Positions 34,408-43,634 of a DNA stretch of 64,000 nucleotides are shown here, piece after piece. Positions within the stretch are counted from its first letter, which is position 1; each line of letters starts with the position of its first letter. The DNA lies in assembly GCA_965221795.1 (NCBI GenBank), contig OZ244914.1:434001-498000 (forward strand), written 5' to 3'. A model generated the notes under the pieces. It saw only the letters and a list, made by a program, of their open reading frames with translations, was not told the DNA's origin and ran no database searches. The DNA is from VYFG01 sp965221795. Its GTDB lineage: Bacteria > Pseudomonadota > Gammaproteobacteria > Arenicellales > Poriferihabitantaceae. Made by a program: the position numbers and the translations under genes.

Positions 34408-36564
34408 ATGAAACTGGAAAAACTGGTTACATTCAAAGGCTGCAAAGGGCCTGTGCTGTTGGTGGTGGCAGATGGCGTCGGCTTGGCCCCGCCAGGGCCA
34501 GCCAATGCCGTTTCCCTGGCGAATACTCCGGTCATCGACCGACTGCTTGCCTCTCGATTCAGCACCACTCTCCATGCCCACGGACACTGGGTCGGACTGC
34601 CGACCGATGGGGACATGGGGAACAGTGAAGTCGGACACAATGCTCTTGGCTGTGGCCAGATCATCAGCCAGGGGGCCAAACTGGTCAATGAGGCGTTCGA
34701 TAATGGTTCGATTTTCGACAACGCCGTCTGGGATCAGGTCCAGCAACGGGGGTTGGCCGGGGCCAGCGTTCACTTTATCGGACTCCTGTCAGATGGAAAT
34801 GTGCATTCGCATATCGAACACCTGATTTCGATGATCCGAAAATGCGCCGATTGCCAACTGCCGAAAATCAGGGTGCATTGCCTGCTGGATGGCCGGGACG
34901 TGCCCCCACGGTCCGCGTCCCAGTATGTCGAACGCCTGCAATCGATCCTGACTACGCTGAACGAAACCTACCAAGTGGATTACCGGATCGCTTCGGGGGG
35001 CGGGCGAATGGTCATCACCATGGATCGCTATCAGGCAAACTGGGAAATGGTTCAACGGGGATACGAAACCCATGTCCTCGGCAAAGGAAACCTCGTTTCT
35101 GACGTGGTGGCGGAGATTCAGCGTCAATATCAGTTGGATCCCGGAATGACAGACCAGAACCTCGAACCATTTGTCGTCGTCGATCCTGCGGGCCATCCTG
35201 CCGGTCCCATACGGGACGGTGATGCGGTGGTATTTTTCAATTTCCGCGGTGATCGAGCCATTGAATTTTCCCAAGCCATGGAGTCGAAATCTTTCCATGC
35301 CTTTCCGCGCGAATCACACCCGGATATCTTTTATTGCGGCATGCTGGAATACGATGGAGACCTTCGCGTGCCCAGCCACTACCTCGTCAACCCTCCCCTC
35401 ATTCAGCATACCATGGTCGAGTTTTTATGCCAAGAGGGTTTGCGTTCGTTTGCGGTCAGCGAGACCCAGAAATTTGGTCATGTGACCTATTTCTGGAATG
35501 GTAACCGGTCCGAACGCTTCGATGAGGCATTGGAGACCTGGGTCGAGATCCCCTCGGATCAGGTACCCTTCCACAAGGCTCCGGCCATGAAGGCAGAAGA
35601 AATCACGACGAAAACCCTGCAACTGCTGCAAACCGGCCACTTCCGGTTTGGGCGGATCAATTTCGCCAATGGCGACATGGTCGGACATACCGGAGACCTG
35701 AACGCTACCGTGTCCGCACTGGAAACCGTTGACCATTGCCTGGGCCGTCTGGAGCAAGCCGTCAAACAATTGGATGGGATCCTGATCTTCACGGCAGATC
35801 ATGGCAATGCCGACGAGATGTTCGAGCAAAAAGGGGACCAGCGCATTCCGCGTACGGCACACACATTGAATCCGGTTCCATTCGTGATCGTCGATGCGAT
35901 AGGGGACCAGAGTTATCGCCTTCGGGAAGACCTTGAAGGAGGGCTGGCGAATGTCGCCGGGACCGTACTCAACCTGCTCGGCTATCAAGCACCCGCCTTT
36001 TATGAACCCTCATTACTCACTTTCCCGGCTGAGCCGAAAAGCCGTCAGGCAATTCATGTCGGCTCTGTGATCAATGTAGGACTCGAAGCGTTCCAGCTGA
36101 CTAATGGAGAACTGCTGGCCCTGGAAATCGTCCGTCATCCAGGCGGAGTGGTCGTGATGGCCCTGGATGCAGACCGACGCATCTGCATGATCCGGCAATT
36201 TCGGTATCCGGCAGGGGGATGGATCTGGGAATTGCCTGCCGGTAAGCTGGATCCCAATGAGGAGCCGCTTTCTGCGGCTCACCGCGAACTCAAAGAAGAG
36301 ACCGGTTGCACGACAGACCGCATGATTTCCCTGGGTGCCACACTCACCACGCCAGGATTCTGTGATGAGCGACTGCACCTCTTTGTCGCCCCGGAGGCCC
36401 AACCCGGACCGGCAGAACCGGAAGCACACGAATGGATTGAGGTTCATTGGATGGCGGTAGACGAAGCCATCGCCATGGCGCAGGCCGGCACCATTGAAGA
36501 TGGAAAAACCATCGTCGCACTGTTTCGACTGCAGGAATGGCTCCGGACCGAAACGGTTTCCTGA
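34408..36564 (+). CDS. gpmI: Cofactor-independent phosphoglycerate mutase fused to a Nudix hydrolase domain
   Basis: This is one unbroken 718-residue frame. Residues 1 to about 530 form a complete GpmI: the metal Asp22 in VVADGVGLAPPG, the catalytic Ser73 in DGDMGNSEVGHNALG, then LLDGRDVPPRSA, ASGGGRMVITMDRY, FFNFRGDRAIE, AVSETQKFGHVTYFWNG, NFANGDMVGHTGDL and FTADHGNADEM. After a short linker, residues from about 545 form a Nudix domain with an ideal box at 612-634 (G-x5-E-x7-REL-x-EE-x-G-C). The domain looks like the ADP-ribose pyrophosphatase group (WIWELPAGKL, TPGFCDERLHLFVA). GpmI is normally about 510 residues without such a tail, so the fusion is unusual. Confidence 0.93.
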   Translation: MKLEKLVTFKGCKGPVLLVVADGVGLAPPGPANAVSLANTPVIDRLLASRFSTTLHAHGHWVGLPTDGDMGNSEVGHNALGCGQIISQGAKLVNEAFDNGSIFDNAVWDQVQQRGLAGASVHFIGLLSDGNVHSHIEHLISMIRKCADCQLPKIRVHCLLDGRDVPPRSASQYVERLQSILTTLNETYQVDYRIASGGGRMVITMDRYQANWEMVQRGYETHVLGKGNLVSDVVAEIQRQYQLDPGMTDQNLEPFVVVDPAGHPAGPIRDGDAVVFFNFRGDRAIEFSQAMESKSFHAFPRESHPDIFYCGMLEYDGDLRVPSHYLVNPPLIQHTMVEFLCQEGLRSFAVSETQKFGHVTYFWNGNRSERFDEALETWVEIPSDQVPFHKAPAMKAEEITTKTLQLLQTGHFRFGRINFANGDMVGHTGDLNATVSALETVDHCLGRLEQAVKQLDGILIFTADHGNADEMFEQKGDQRIPRTAHTLNPVPFVIVDAIGDQSYRLREDLEGGLANVAGTVLNLLGYQAPAFYEPSLLTFPAEPKSRQAIHVGSVINVGLEAFQLTNGELLALEIVRHPGGVVVMALDADRRICMIRQFRYPAGGWIWELPAGKLDPNEEPLSAAHRELKEETGCTTDRMISLGATLTTPGFCDERLHLFVAPEAQPGPAEPEAHEWIEVHWMAVDEAIAMAQAGTIEDGKTIVALFRLQEWLRTETVS

Positions 36565-36595
36565 ACCCGGTGTACAAGACCGATCCCCCGGTCTC

Positions 36596-37042
36596 TCAGC
36601 CCAGCTGTTCTCTCACCCGTTTACTGACAACTCCCATGTCGGCTCTTCCCTGTACTTGAGACTTGAGTCTGCCCAATACTTTCCCCATGTCTTTCATGGA
36701 TTGGGCCTTGACTTCCAGAATTGTTTCCCGAACCAGTGAATCCAGTTCCGTATCTGACATCGGCTCTGGGAGATAGTGCTCCATCACTCGGATATTGGCT
36801 TGTTCTTTTTCGACAAGGTCTTCACGGCCTCCTTCCCCAAACTGTCTGGCTGCATCGGTACATTGCTTGACCAGCTTCTGCACTACCTGCAACACTCCAT
36901 TGTCATCGAGTTCTACTCGCTCATCCACTTCCCGACGCTGAATGGCCGCACGGATCATGCGAATGGTTTCAAGGGCAGTGGTGTCTCGATTGCGCATGGC
37001 CGATTTCATATCGTCCAGGAGGCGTTGCTTCAGTGTAGACAT
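36596..37042 (-). CDS. YqeY / GatB-like domain protein
   Basis: This 148-residue protein starts at 37042 (MSTLKQRLLDDMKSAMRNRD), with AGGAACGAT upstream. The pattern TTALETIRMIRAAIQRREVD, LVEKEQANIRVMEHYLPEPMSD and the C-terminal MGKVLGRLKSQVQGRADMGVVSKRVREQL marks the YqeY family, which shares a tRNA-binding fold with the tail of GatB and GlnRS. It is regularly found after rpsU, as here. Its end is convergent with gpmI-nudix, 31 bp apart. Confidence 0.93.
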   Translation of the reverse strand: MSTLKQRLLDDMKSAMRNRDTTALETIRMIRAAIQRREVDERVELDDNGVLQVVQKLVKQCTDAARQFGEGGREDLVEKEQANIRVMEHYLPEPMSDTELDSLVRETILEVKAQSMKDMGKVLGRLKSQVQGRADMGVVSKRVREQLG

Positions 37043-37069
37043 GGATCGTTCCTGACTGGTTGGCAAGAT

Positions 37070-37300
37070 TCAGGCCAGTGTTTGCTGAATGAGGCCCCGG
37101 GGGACGGGGCCGCCCGGCTCCCATGCTTCATTGCGTTTGGGCAGGGGTGCCGAGGACCGACCAACGGCTGGGCGCTGAAAGATGCCATAGCACGGTATGC
37201 CCACCGGGCGCAGGATTTGAGGAAAGAGATCACGATGCGGATCGCGGATATACGGTAGGCCTGGCTGAAGGTCAGCCGAAACGGGATGCGGCAAGTTCAT
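37070..37300 (-). CDS. Possible small protein between rpsU and yqeY
   Basis: A 76-residue frame from the ATG at 37300 (MNLPHPVSADLQPGLPYIRD) to a TGA 28 bp before yqeY has ordinary codon use and is rich in proline, without membrane segments or cysteine motifs. I do not recognise it. It lies between two co-directional genes, so translation is possible, but it may equally be spacer DNA. Confidence 0.3.
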   Translation of the reverse strand: MNLPHPVSADLQPGLPYIRDPHRDLFPQILRPVGIPCYGIFQRPAVGRSSAPLPKRNEAWEPGGPVPRGLIQQTLA

Positions 37301-37366
37301 GATGGGGATCTTTCAAGACACCCCCGGATTCTACTCCGCAGTGAGCACTCGGGAATATATACCCGA

Positions 37367-37582
37367 TCAATACAGGCGTTTGCGACGGGCTTTCTGTCGG
37401 GAGACCCGTTTCATTTCACGACGCACGGCTGCATCCGCACTGCGTTTACGAATGGTCGTGGGTTTTTCATAGTGTTGGCGACGACGCGATTCGGCGAAGA
37501 CCCCGGCGCGCTCACAGGCGCGGCGAAATCGACGCAGGATGACATCAAAGGGCTCGTTCTGCCGAACTTGTACCGAAGGCAT
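37367..37582 (-). CDS. rpsU: 30S ribosomal protein S21
   Basis: This 71-residue basic protein begins MPSVQVRQNEPFDVILRRFRR, continues ACERAGVFAESRRRQHYEKPTTIRKRSADAAVRREMKRVSRQKARRKRLY and matches S21 over its full length. The start at 37582 is the family start; the longer frame upstream is not coding. rpsU followed by yqeY is a conserved gammaproteobacterial arrangement. Confidence 0.96.
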   Translation of the reverse strand: MPSVQVRQNEPFDVILRRFRRACERAGVFAESRRRQHYEKPTTIRKRSADAAVRREMKRVSRQKARRKRLY

Positions 37583-37797
37583 AAACCAATCAATGGGGGC
37601 GGAATGAAAAAGAGGCCGGATTGTACCCGGAATGATGGCCCAAGTCGAGATGACAAGCCGAAATTTGTTTGGGTTTCGGATGCCATCCCATGGCGGTACC
37701 GTGCTTGCATGCTGCAATAATGGAAATCACCACAACGCAAAGTCACCCGATCGGAAAACGCGTTACAATCGGGGCCATCAGAAAGACGGGGGAATCC

Positions 37798-39057
37798 ATG
37801 ACTTCGACCACAGGCCGCAACCTAAACCGGGAATTATTGCGCTCCCAGCGTGATCAGTTCTTACAGCGATTCGCCCAAATCAAGACCCTTGGATTGGCTC
37901 TGGATATTACCCGTGGAAAACCGTCTGTGGATCAATTGGATCTGTCGAACGACCTGCTGACACTTCCAGGCAATCATTATATGGATCAGAACATTGACAC
38001 CCGAAACTACGGGGGCGATGGTCCACAGGCTCTGAAGGAGATGTTTGCGGAAATGCTTGACGTACCGGCGGCCAACGTGATCATGGGCGGTAATTCCAGC
38101 CTGAATCTGATGTTCGATATACTGGTACGAGCTTGCCTGTTTGGGGTGCCGGATGGAGACGGTCCCTGGAGCACGATCCCCAACCGAAAGTTCCTTTGCC
38201 CTGTGCCTGGATATGATCGCCATTTTAGTGTTACTGAACATCTTGGATTTGACTTGCTGTCCGTCCCGATGACAGATGCCGGACCGAACATGGACCAAGT
38301 GGAAGAAATGGTCGCCGCCGATCCTGACATCAAGGGGATCTGGTGTGTCCCCCGATTCAGCAATCCTACCGGCTGCTGCTACACGGAAGACGTGGTCCGA
38401 CGTCTGGCTTACATGCCGGCAGCAAGAGACTTCCGGATCCTATGGGACAATGCCTATGCCGAACATCATCTTGGCACTCCCCCTCCCCCGCTGGCCAACA
38501 TTTTTACCCTGTGCAACCAGGCCGGGCACCCGAACCGTGTGATTGAATTCGCGTCCACGTCAAAAATCACCCATCCGGGCTCTGGCGTGAGTGCCATGGC
38601 AGCCAGTGATGAGAATGTTGCCGATGCCCGATGCCATCTGGATGTTCAGACCATTGGGCCAGACAAGGTGAACCAGATGAGGCATCTACGGTTTTTCGGC
38701 GACATCCAGGGGCTTCGGGAACATATGGGGAAACATGCGGAAGTAATCCGTCCACGCTTCGAGGCCGTGGACCGGGTGCTGATCAAGGAGTTGGAAGGGC
38801 TGGGAATTGCCGAATGGACCCAGCCCGGTGGCGGGTATTTCATTAGCCTGGATGTCCCCGATGGCACGGCAGCACGAGTCATTGCCCTTGCCGCCGAAGC
38901 TGGTGTCAAATTAACCGCAGCGGGTGCGCCTTTTCCCTACGGGAAGGATCCGAACGATCGACAGATCCGGATAGCACCGACCTTTCCCACAGAAGAAGAA
39001 ATCGGTTTGGCCACCGAAGTGCTGGCCCTTTGTGTCAAATTGGCCGCCAGTGAATAG
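37798..39057 (+). CDS. PLP-dependent aspartate aminotransferase-like protein (PF12897 type)
   Basis: This 419-residue protein starts at 37798 (MTSTTGRNLNRELLRSQ). The markers TLGLALDITRGKPSVDQLDLS, NYGGDGPQALKEMFAEMLDV, VIMGGNSSLNLMFDILVRA, GIWCVPRFSNPTGCCYTEDVV, ILWDNAYAEHHL and the PLP-lysine segment FASTSKITHPGSGVSAMAAS fit the class I aminotransferases of the unusual aspartate-aminotransferase subgroup Ic. It would move amino groups between aspartate or a similar amino acid and 2-oxoglutarate. It is transcribed away from rpsU (216 bp gap). The exact amino donor is not visible from sequence. Confidence 0.85.
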   Translation: MTSTTGRNLNRELLRSQRDQFLQRFAQIKTLGLALDITRGKPSVDQLDLSNDLLTLPGNHYMDQNIDTRNYGGDGPQALKEMFAEMLDVPAANVIMGGNSSLNLMFDILVRACLFGVPDGDGPWSTIPNRKFLCPVPGYDRHFSVTEHLGFDLLSVPMTDAGPNMDQVEEMVAADPDIKGIWCVPRFSNPTGCCYTEDVVRRLAYMPAARDFRILWDNAYAEHHLGTPPPPLANIFTLCNQAGHPNRVIEFASTSKITHPGSGVSAMAASDENVADARCHLDVQTIGPDKVNQMRHLRFFGDIQGLREHMGKHAEVIRPRFEAVDRVLIKELEGLGIAEWTQPGGGYFISLDVPDGTAARVIALAAEAGVKLTAAGAPFPYGKDPNDRQIRIAPTFPTEEEIGLATEVLALCVKLAASE

Positions 39058-39211
39058 CCGAACCGGACGTTTCCCAGCATTTCCTCTCTACAGCAAACAT
39101 TACCGTTTTTTTCTTGGTCCTGTATTCACTCGGTCCCTTGCGAAGAGTGCCGGGCAGACAGTTCAATGAACGGCTTTTTTGCCTTGCCTGGTCGAGGAAG
39201 CTATGGACTCA

Positions 39212-40312
39212 TCAGGAAAATTCCGCCAGTATACGGTTACCCACCACTTCCCGACGCCAACCGCGGAACATATCCAGTTCGACAGTTCCACGAACAAATT
39301 CTTCCACCGCGAATCGATTGGCCAGCAGTGAGGAACTCATGCCCAGGTCTTTCGCGACATCCTGAACCAGCTTCAGGATGCACTTAACCTGGAGTCGCTC
39401 GTCCGGGGGCAGTACCACATTGGGCCAAATTACATCCGCATTCTCCGACCTGGGCGTATCACGGCAAATATGGATCACTTGACGGCCATACTGGCGGAGC
39501 ATATTCGGCCCCACCCCCGGTACTCTTGCCAAAGCAGTCATGGATCGGGGGCCTGCCTGACTGATGGCAAGCAATCCCCGTGTCGGCAAAACCCATTCCC
39601 GTGGCCGGTTTGAGCGAACAGCCTCATTTTCTCTCCAGAGTGCCAATTGACGAGCGGTCTCCTGGGCATGGGCCGGCAAGGCGGCAGCCCCCTTAAGCCT
39701 GTACCAGGACTGCTCGGGGTCTGGACGCCAGGGGGAATGGTCAAGTTGCCGCTGACACTCCTCCCGAAACCAAGCCATCCGGTTGTGCCGGCCAAGGTGC
39801 TCACCCAGAAAATCCCGGAGCGAATGCAAATAACGGACATCATCAGCTGCATACGACATTTGCTCTTCTGGCAAGGGTCGTCGCGACCAGTCTGCCCGCG
39901 TATGTGCCTTGGGAAGAACTGCCCCCGTCACCGTCTTCACTAAAGAGGCATAACTGACCTGGTCCCCAAAGCCACAGAAAGCGGCTGCGATCTGGGTATC
40001 AAAAAGAGAACCCGGCATGGCATCTATCCGCGTATCGAGTGCCTCCAGGTCCTGTCGGAAGGAATGGATAATCGTATCTACCCGCTCGTTCCGGATCAGG
40101 GTTTCCAGAGGGCCGAGATCGTCCACTGCCAGCGAGTCCAACAGAAAAGTCCGGCCCTCACTCTCTGTTCGAATCTGGACCAGACATAGAGAGGGAAAAT
40201 AGGTTTTCACCCGCATGAATTCCGTATCCAGTGCCAGCACATCTGCCGCCGACCACTCTGCGCAAGCATCCTCCAATGTCTTGCGATGCTCAATCAATGT
40301 AAATTCTGACAT
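39212..40312 (-). CDS. rnd: Ribonuclease D
   Basis: This 366-residue 3'-5' exonuclease processes tRNA and other stable RNAs. The DEDD residues are in LALDTEFMR (Asp29, Glu31), in IHSFRQDLEAL and in YAADDVRYLHSL. Further conserved parts are FDTQIAAAFCGFGDQVSYASLV and WSRRPLPEEQMSYA. A helical HRDC-like domain follows (LALWRENEAVRSNRPREWVL and ALARVPGVGPNMLRQYG). The length and domain order are normal. Confidence 0.95.
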   Translation of the reverse strand: MSEFTLIEHRKTLEDACAEWSAADVLALDTEFMRVKTYFPSLCLVQIRTESEGRTFLLDSLAVDDLGPLETLIRNERVDTIIHSFRQDLEALDTRIDAMPGSLFDTQIAAAFCGFGDQVSYASLVKTVTGAVLPKAHTRADWSRRPLPEEQMSYAADDVRYLHSLRDFLGEHLGRHNRMAWFREECQRQLDHSPWRPDPEQSWYRLKGAAALPAHAQETARQLALWRENEAVRSNRPREWVLPTRGLLAISQAGPRSMTALARVPGVGPNMLRQYGRQVIHICRDTPRSENADVIWPNVVLPPDERLQVKCILKLVQDVAKDLGMSSSLLANRFAVEEFVRGTVELDMFRGWRREVVGNRILAEFS

Positions 40313-40754
40313 GATCCAATGATATCATTTCCCCGGATTACCAATCGCATTGGCAAGGATTCGGCCAGTGTCCACAACGGCCTTGTTTTCGAAAAAAACC
40401 GGATTTTCCACTGATATCGCAAGGGTTCTTAGGGTCCCTTCGGGCGATAGCAAATTGCCGAAACTGTGAGGCAGTAGGTGGAGGCTCAGCCGAACAACAA
40501 TATTGGAGTGGTGTGGTCAAGTACCGCCCATTGTCATGCAATGAATTCGATGACCAAGGCCTTCAGGGAGCTATGCAGGATCGTGCGGTCGGCGGGTTGG
40601 CCGCACAATGAATGACCTATCGCCAAAAATGCCCGATTCTCGTCCCCAATGTCGGATGGACGCCCCGCCCAGTCTCTCAGATGCCGGCACAGAACTTACG
40701 CCGAGTATTATATCCCGCGCTGATTCCGCTGGCCCGGAATTTCCTCAAGCAAGG
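40313..40754. other. Intergenic stretch without a recognised gene
   Basis: I see no gene here. A hairpin can form at 40582-40605 (GTGCGG, nine or so bases, then CCGCAC), but no T-run follows, so it is not a clear terminator. Confidence 0.5.
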
Positions 40755-41417
40755 CTATCTTCCCACAACATGGTCCACGTATTCCCTAACGAGCAGGATA
40801 TCTTCCATTGATCCACCAAGCAACAAGTCCATAGGGGTCCGCCCATCCAACAGTGGCTGTAGCTCCCTCAGCCATTCATTTTCAGACTTCAGGTCCTGGA
40901 AAAAATCATGCAGGGATTTGCGTATGCAAAACAGGTGCGACAAACGATCCTTTGCATCTCTACCGCGCAATAGTTCATTTCCCTCAAGCACCTTGATAAC
41001 AAACTCATATTCGGTTTCCTCAAAGCCCAGCAGGTTGATCGCTTCTTTTCTTTTAAGATTCCAAAAATCCAACAGACTCAAAATGAACTGTATGGAGCCG
41101 TTCAGTCGATGAACTTTGCCCGATTCGGATTGAGGGAAAGACCTAACAGTCAATTCTGATTGCTGTCGTTCGGACACAATTCCACCATATAACAAATAGT
41201 CCCTATCATTTTCGATCAGCCTTTCCTGAAACTTGACCTGAGAGTGCTCCAGCTGAAGCTTAAAAGCATAATCCGGTCTACGTTGTTCAACATTAGCCAG
41301 GCTGCTCCCTGACCAAAGTGTATCTTGCTTCGAGTAAAGGGTTTCCGGATTCCTAATTCCAAGAGTCGACGGAAGAATAGACGGAGCACTACGGAGAAGA
41401 ATGGTCATGAACATCAA
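40755..41417 (-). CDS. MbcA/ParS/Xre-type antitoxin toxin-binding domain protein
   Basis: This 220-residue protein ends with a segment (from AKDRLSHLFCIRKSLHDFF to WLRELQPLLDGRTPMDLLLG and VREYVDHVVGR) that matches the DUF2384 / MbcA-ParS-Xre toxin-binding domain (WL..pn..l.G..Pldll..G). The first 90 or so residues are not recognised. In this family the partner is a RES-domain toxin encoded next door; none is visible here. It lies between remnants and the phosphatase-like gene, in an accessory patch between rnd and mpl. Orphan antitoxin or regulator are both possible. Confidence 0.6.
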   Translation of the reverse strand: MMFMTILLRSAPSILPSTLGIRNPETLYSKQDTLWSGSSLANVEQRRPDYAFKLQLEHSQVKFQERLIENDRDYLLYGGIVSERQQSELTVRSFPQSESGKVHRLNGSIQFILSLLDFWNLKRKEAINLLGFEETEYEFVIKVLEGNELLRGRDAKDRLSHLFCIRKSLHDFFQDLKSENEWLRELQPLLDGRTPMDLLLGGSMEDILLVREYVDHVVGR

Positions 41418-41451
41418 TTATTCCAGAGTAAGCACTGGCTTATCAATGGCA

Positions 41452-41761
41452 TCATATGAGGCAGAAGACCAGATGCCCTATCTTTTCGGCAAGTGATTCG
41501 TACCGAGCGCCGGATTTGTATTCTCCGAAAAAATCAATAACCAAATCCAACTTCAGCAAAACCGACTTATTCACCATTAATGCCAACACTCCACAATTTT
41601 CTACCTTGATTGCATCCGAAGGTATCCCGACTGCCACTTTCCTTAAGCAAAGTGTCGTAAAGCAATTCAATGATTTGAACGAATGATGCAACACAGCTGA
41701 AGACCGGGCGACCAAACTCCACTTCGTAAAATGCGTCTAACCTGGCAATGCTGGCTTTCAT
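41452..41761 (-). pseudogene. Broken ORF remnants
   Basis: A frame from the ATG at 41761 (MKASIARLDAFYEVEFGRPV) ends after about 64 residues; a second overlapping frame continues (SDAIKVENCGVLALMVNKSV, then LLKLDLVIDFFGEYKSGARYESLA) to 41452. Joined by a frameshift, they read like one lost protein upstream of the ParS-like gene. I do not recognise it. It may be the missing partner of that gene, but it does not show RES-domain motifs. Confidence 0.3.
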
Positions 41762-41983
41762 TATGAAAATCGATGACCACGGATAAAATTACGAGAAGAA
41801 TTATACAGGAATTGGATCATAATTCCGGTGGCACTGTTGGGCTCCTTGACCCGAGTTCCCACTGTCTTTGTGATCACACCAATTTTGAGATAGATTGAAT
41901 GTTCAGAATAAATGATGTCTTCATTTACAGACTGGTCAGTTTCGCCCTGGTCCCCGTTAAGACTGATTTCGAGGTACTTTAAA

Positions 41984-42793
41984 ATGGGAAATCAATGCCA
42001 ATGGTCACAGTTGGATGAACTGTTATACGAAAAGTACATTACGGAACGGAAAGTGGAAGTGAGTGCAATTCCCAAAATCTGCCACCATGCCCCCACTTCG
42101 GAAGACCTTTCTGACAAACAGGTTACCGGACTGGAAAGGCATCGGAGGGAATTTTGTTTGCAATCCTATGTGGACCAGGAAACGCCCGGAATTTATGTCT
42201 GTGGCTTCCGTTCCAGGAGACAAGTACTCGTTGACCACCCTGAAATTCGCTTCTTTGCATGTGTTGGGTTTAACCTGGATGAAAAGGATGAATTATTTCC
42301 TGATCTTCAGGGCAATGATCGGCTGATTGCCCGCGGTTTCGAGATCATAGACTATGACAGACGGTCTTCCTGGGGTCTCCATGCACCCGACGAAGAAAAT
42401 GTAAGACCGATAGTTGATTTCCTTCAAGAATGGCATGCATCTGGAGCACCATCATTTCTCATTCATTGTGCCGCTGGCCAGTACCGTTCGGCTGCAACCG
42501 CATTAGCGGCCCATAGCCTCATCACCCGTGATCCAAAAGTTTCTGCTACACGCATGCTTATGGCGGAGTGGGGTCACATTGACAGCAATTGGGAGATCGC
42601 ACGTTTGGCAGATGCAATGCTGGGGTTCGAGGGCAACCTTCATTCCGCAGCGGTTAATGTGCAGCGTGCTGTGGCGGAACGGGAAAGGTTATTGAAAGAT
42701 GAATCGGACCTGGAAAAGGTTTTGGACAAGATTATGGATATTTTTCATAATCCTTGGGACGAGGAAAAAGCAGCTGCTCACTTCGCTTACTAA
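41984..42793 (+). CDS. Tyrosine/dual-specificity phosphatase-like protein
   Basis: This 269-residue protein (start at 41984, MGNQCQWSQLDELLYEKYIT) contains IHCAAGQYRSAATALAAH, a complete HCx5RS phosphatase P-loop with Cys162 and Arg168. The central part (YVCGFRSRRQVLVDHPEIRFFACVGFN) and the following Asp-rich loop (GFEIIDYDRRSS) fit the phosphatase fold, with a possible general acid Asp in the loop. The N-terminal 70 and C-terminal 70 residues are not recognised; the latter is charged and helical. It stands alone between the ParS-like gene and the hexapeptide-repeat gene. The substrate is unknown. Confidence 0.65.
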   Translation: MGNQCQWSQLDELLYEKYITERKVEVSAIPKICHHAPTSEDLSDKQVTGLERHRREFCLQSYVDQETPGIYVCGFRSRRQVLVDHPEIRFFACVGFNLDEKDELFPDLQGNDRLIARGFEIIDYDRRSSWGLHAPDEENVRPIVDFLQEWHASGAPSFLIHCAAGQYRSAATALAAHSLITRDPKVSATRMLMAEWGHIDSNWEIARLADAMLGFEGNLHSAAVNVQRAVAERERLLKDESDLEKVLDKIMDIFHNPWDEEKAAAHFAY

Positions 42794-42980
42794 GAGATTC
42801 TCATGTAAACCCCTTCTACTAAAGTCTCTATCAACCTTTAAGGGTGGTATTGTATTTATCTCTTGCACCGGGGCACATAAAACACGGCTCGCAAGTGCCA
42901 GCCCTGTTCCATGAGAATGTTGGAAGCATCAAAAAGGTGCCCCGAAAGCCGCCCTCCTGGAGTGTATTATTTATGCGTGG

Positions 42981-43634
42981 TCATTCCGACTGTGTGTTGC
43001 TTTCGCTGATCGGATTGCTGAGCGCTGAACCTGGAACGTCGGTTTCGGTGTTCGTGCCTTGACCGTTCTTTCCGCACTGGCCGGTCTGGTCGTTGGTCAC
43101 GGTGATTCCGATCCAGCGGCCGCAGTTAACTTTCCCTCCGATAATCTTTGCTCCACCAGCGACGACCGCCGTTCCGTAAACCTCGGCGTTACCTGTAACC
43201 TGTGTGTTGACTCCAGTAACTTTCGCTGACCCGTATACCCTGGCATTACCGGAAACAGATGCACTGTTCATGACTCTTGCCCGGTCATAAACATGTGCAC
43301 GGCCTACGACACGCGCCCTAATCACTTTCGCATTTCCGTATACCTGAACAACACCTCCGATACGCGCTGAAATCAATCTTGCGTTTTCATAAACATGCGC
43401 ATTTCCATAGGTTGAACCACTGCGGAGAACCGCATTATCGGACACACGGCTGTATTCACAAACCCATGAATTTGGACCCACATAGGCGGTGCTGTCAACG
43501 TGCGCACTGTCAGAAATCCAGCCGCCCTCTGGATTATACACCCCCGGATTATTGTCATGAAGGCAAGCCACCGCTGGCAATGCCATTCCCACTAGCAAAA
43601 AAACGGCTACTAATTTGGTGACGAGTGTTTTCAT
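42981..43634 (-). CDS. Exported hexapeptide-repeat (left-handed beta-helix) protein
   Basis: This 217-residue protein has a signal peptide (KLVAVFLLVGMALPAVA, Cys at 24). More than a dozen imperfect repeats of the form (A/S)xV(S/Y)(G/D)NAxV follow, for example DNAVLRSGSTYGNAHVYENA and GNARVYGSAKV. Such repeats build a left-handed beta-helix. It lacks the acyltransferase extras and His residue of LpxA-like enzymes, so a structural or surface role is more likely. The Cys at 24 could be a lipoprotein site, but the lipobox (VACL) is imperfect. The tail is polar (GTNTETDVPGSALSNP). Function unknown. Confidence 0.7.
   Translation of the reverse strand: MKTLVTKLVAVFLLVGMALPAVACLHDNNPGVYNPEGGWISDSAHVDSTAYVGPNSWVCEYSRVSDNAVLRSGSTYGNAHVYENARLISARIGGVVQVYGNAKVIRARVVGRAHVYDRARVMNSASVSGNARVYGSAKVTGVNTQVTGNAEVYGTAVVAGGAKIIGGKVNCGRWIGITVTNDQTGQCGKNGQGTNTETDVPGSALSNPISESNTQSE

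Noticed and set aside
36776..37258. A 160-codon plus-strand frame over yqeY
   Set aside because: It is antisense to yqeY and shows no family features.
40582..40605. Hairpin between rnd and the ParS-like gene as a terminator
   Set aside because: No T-run follows on either strand.
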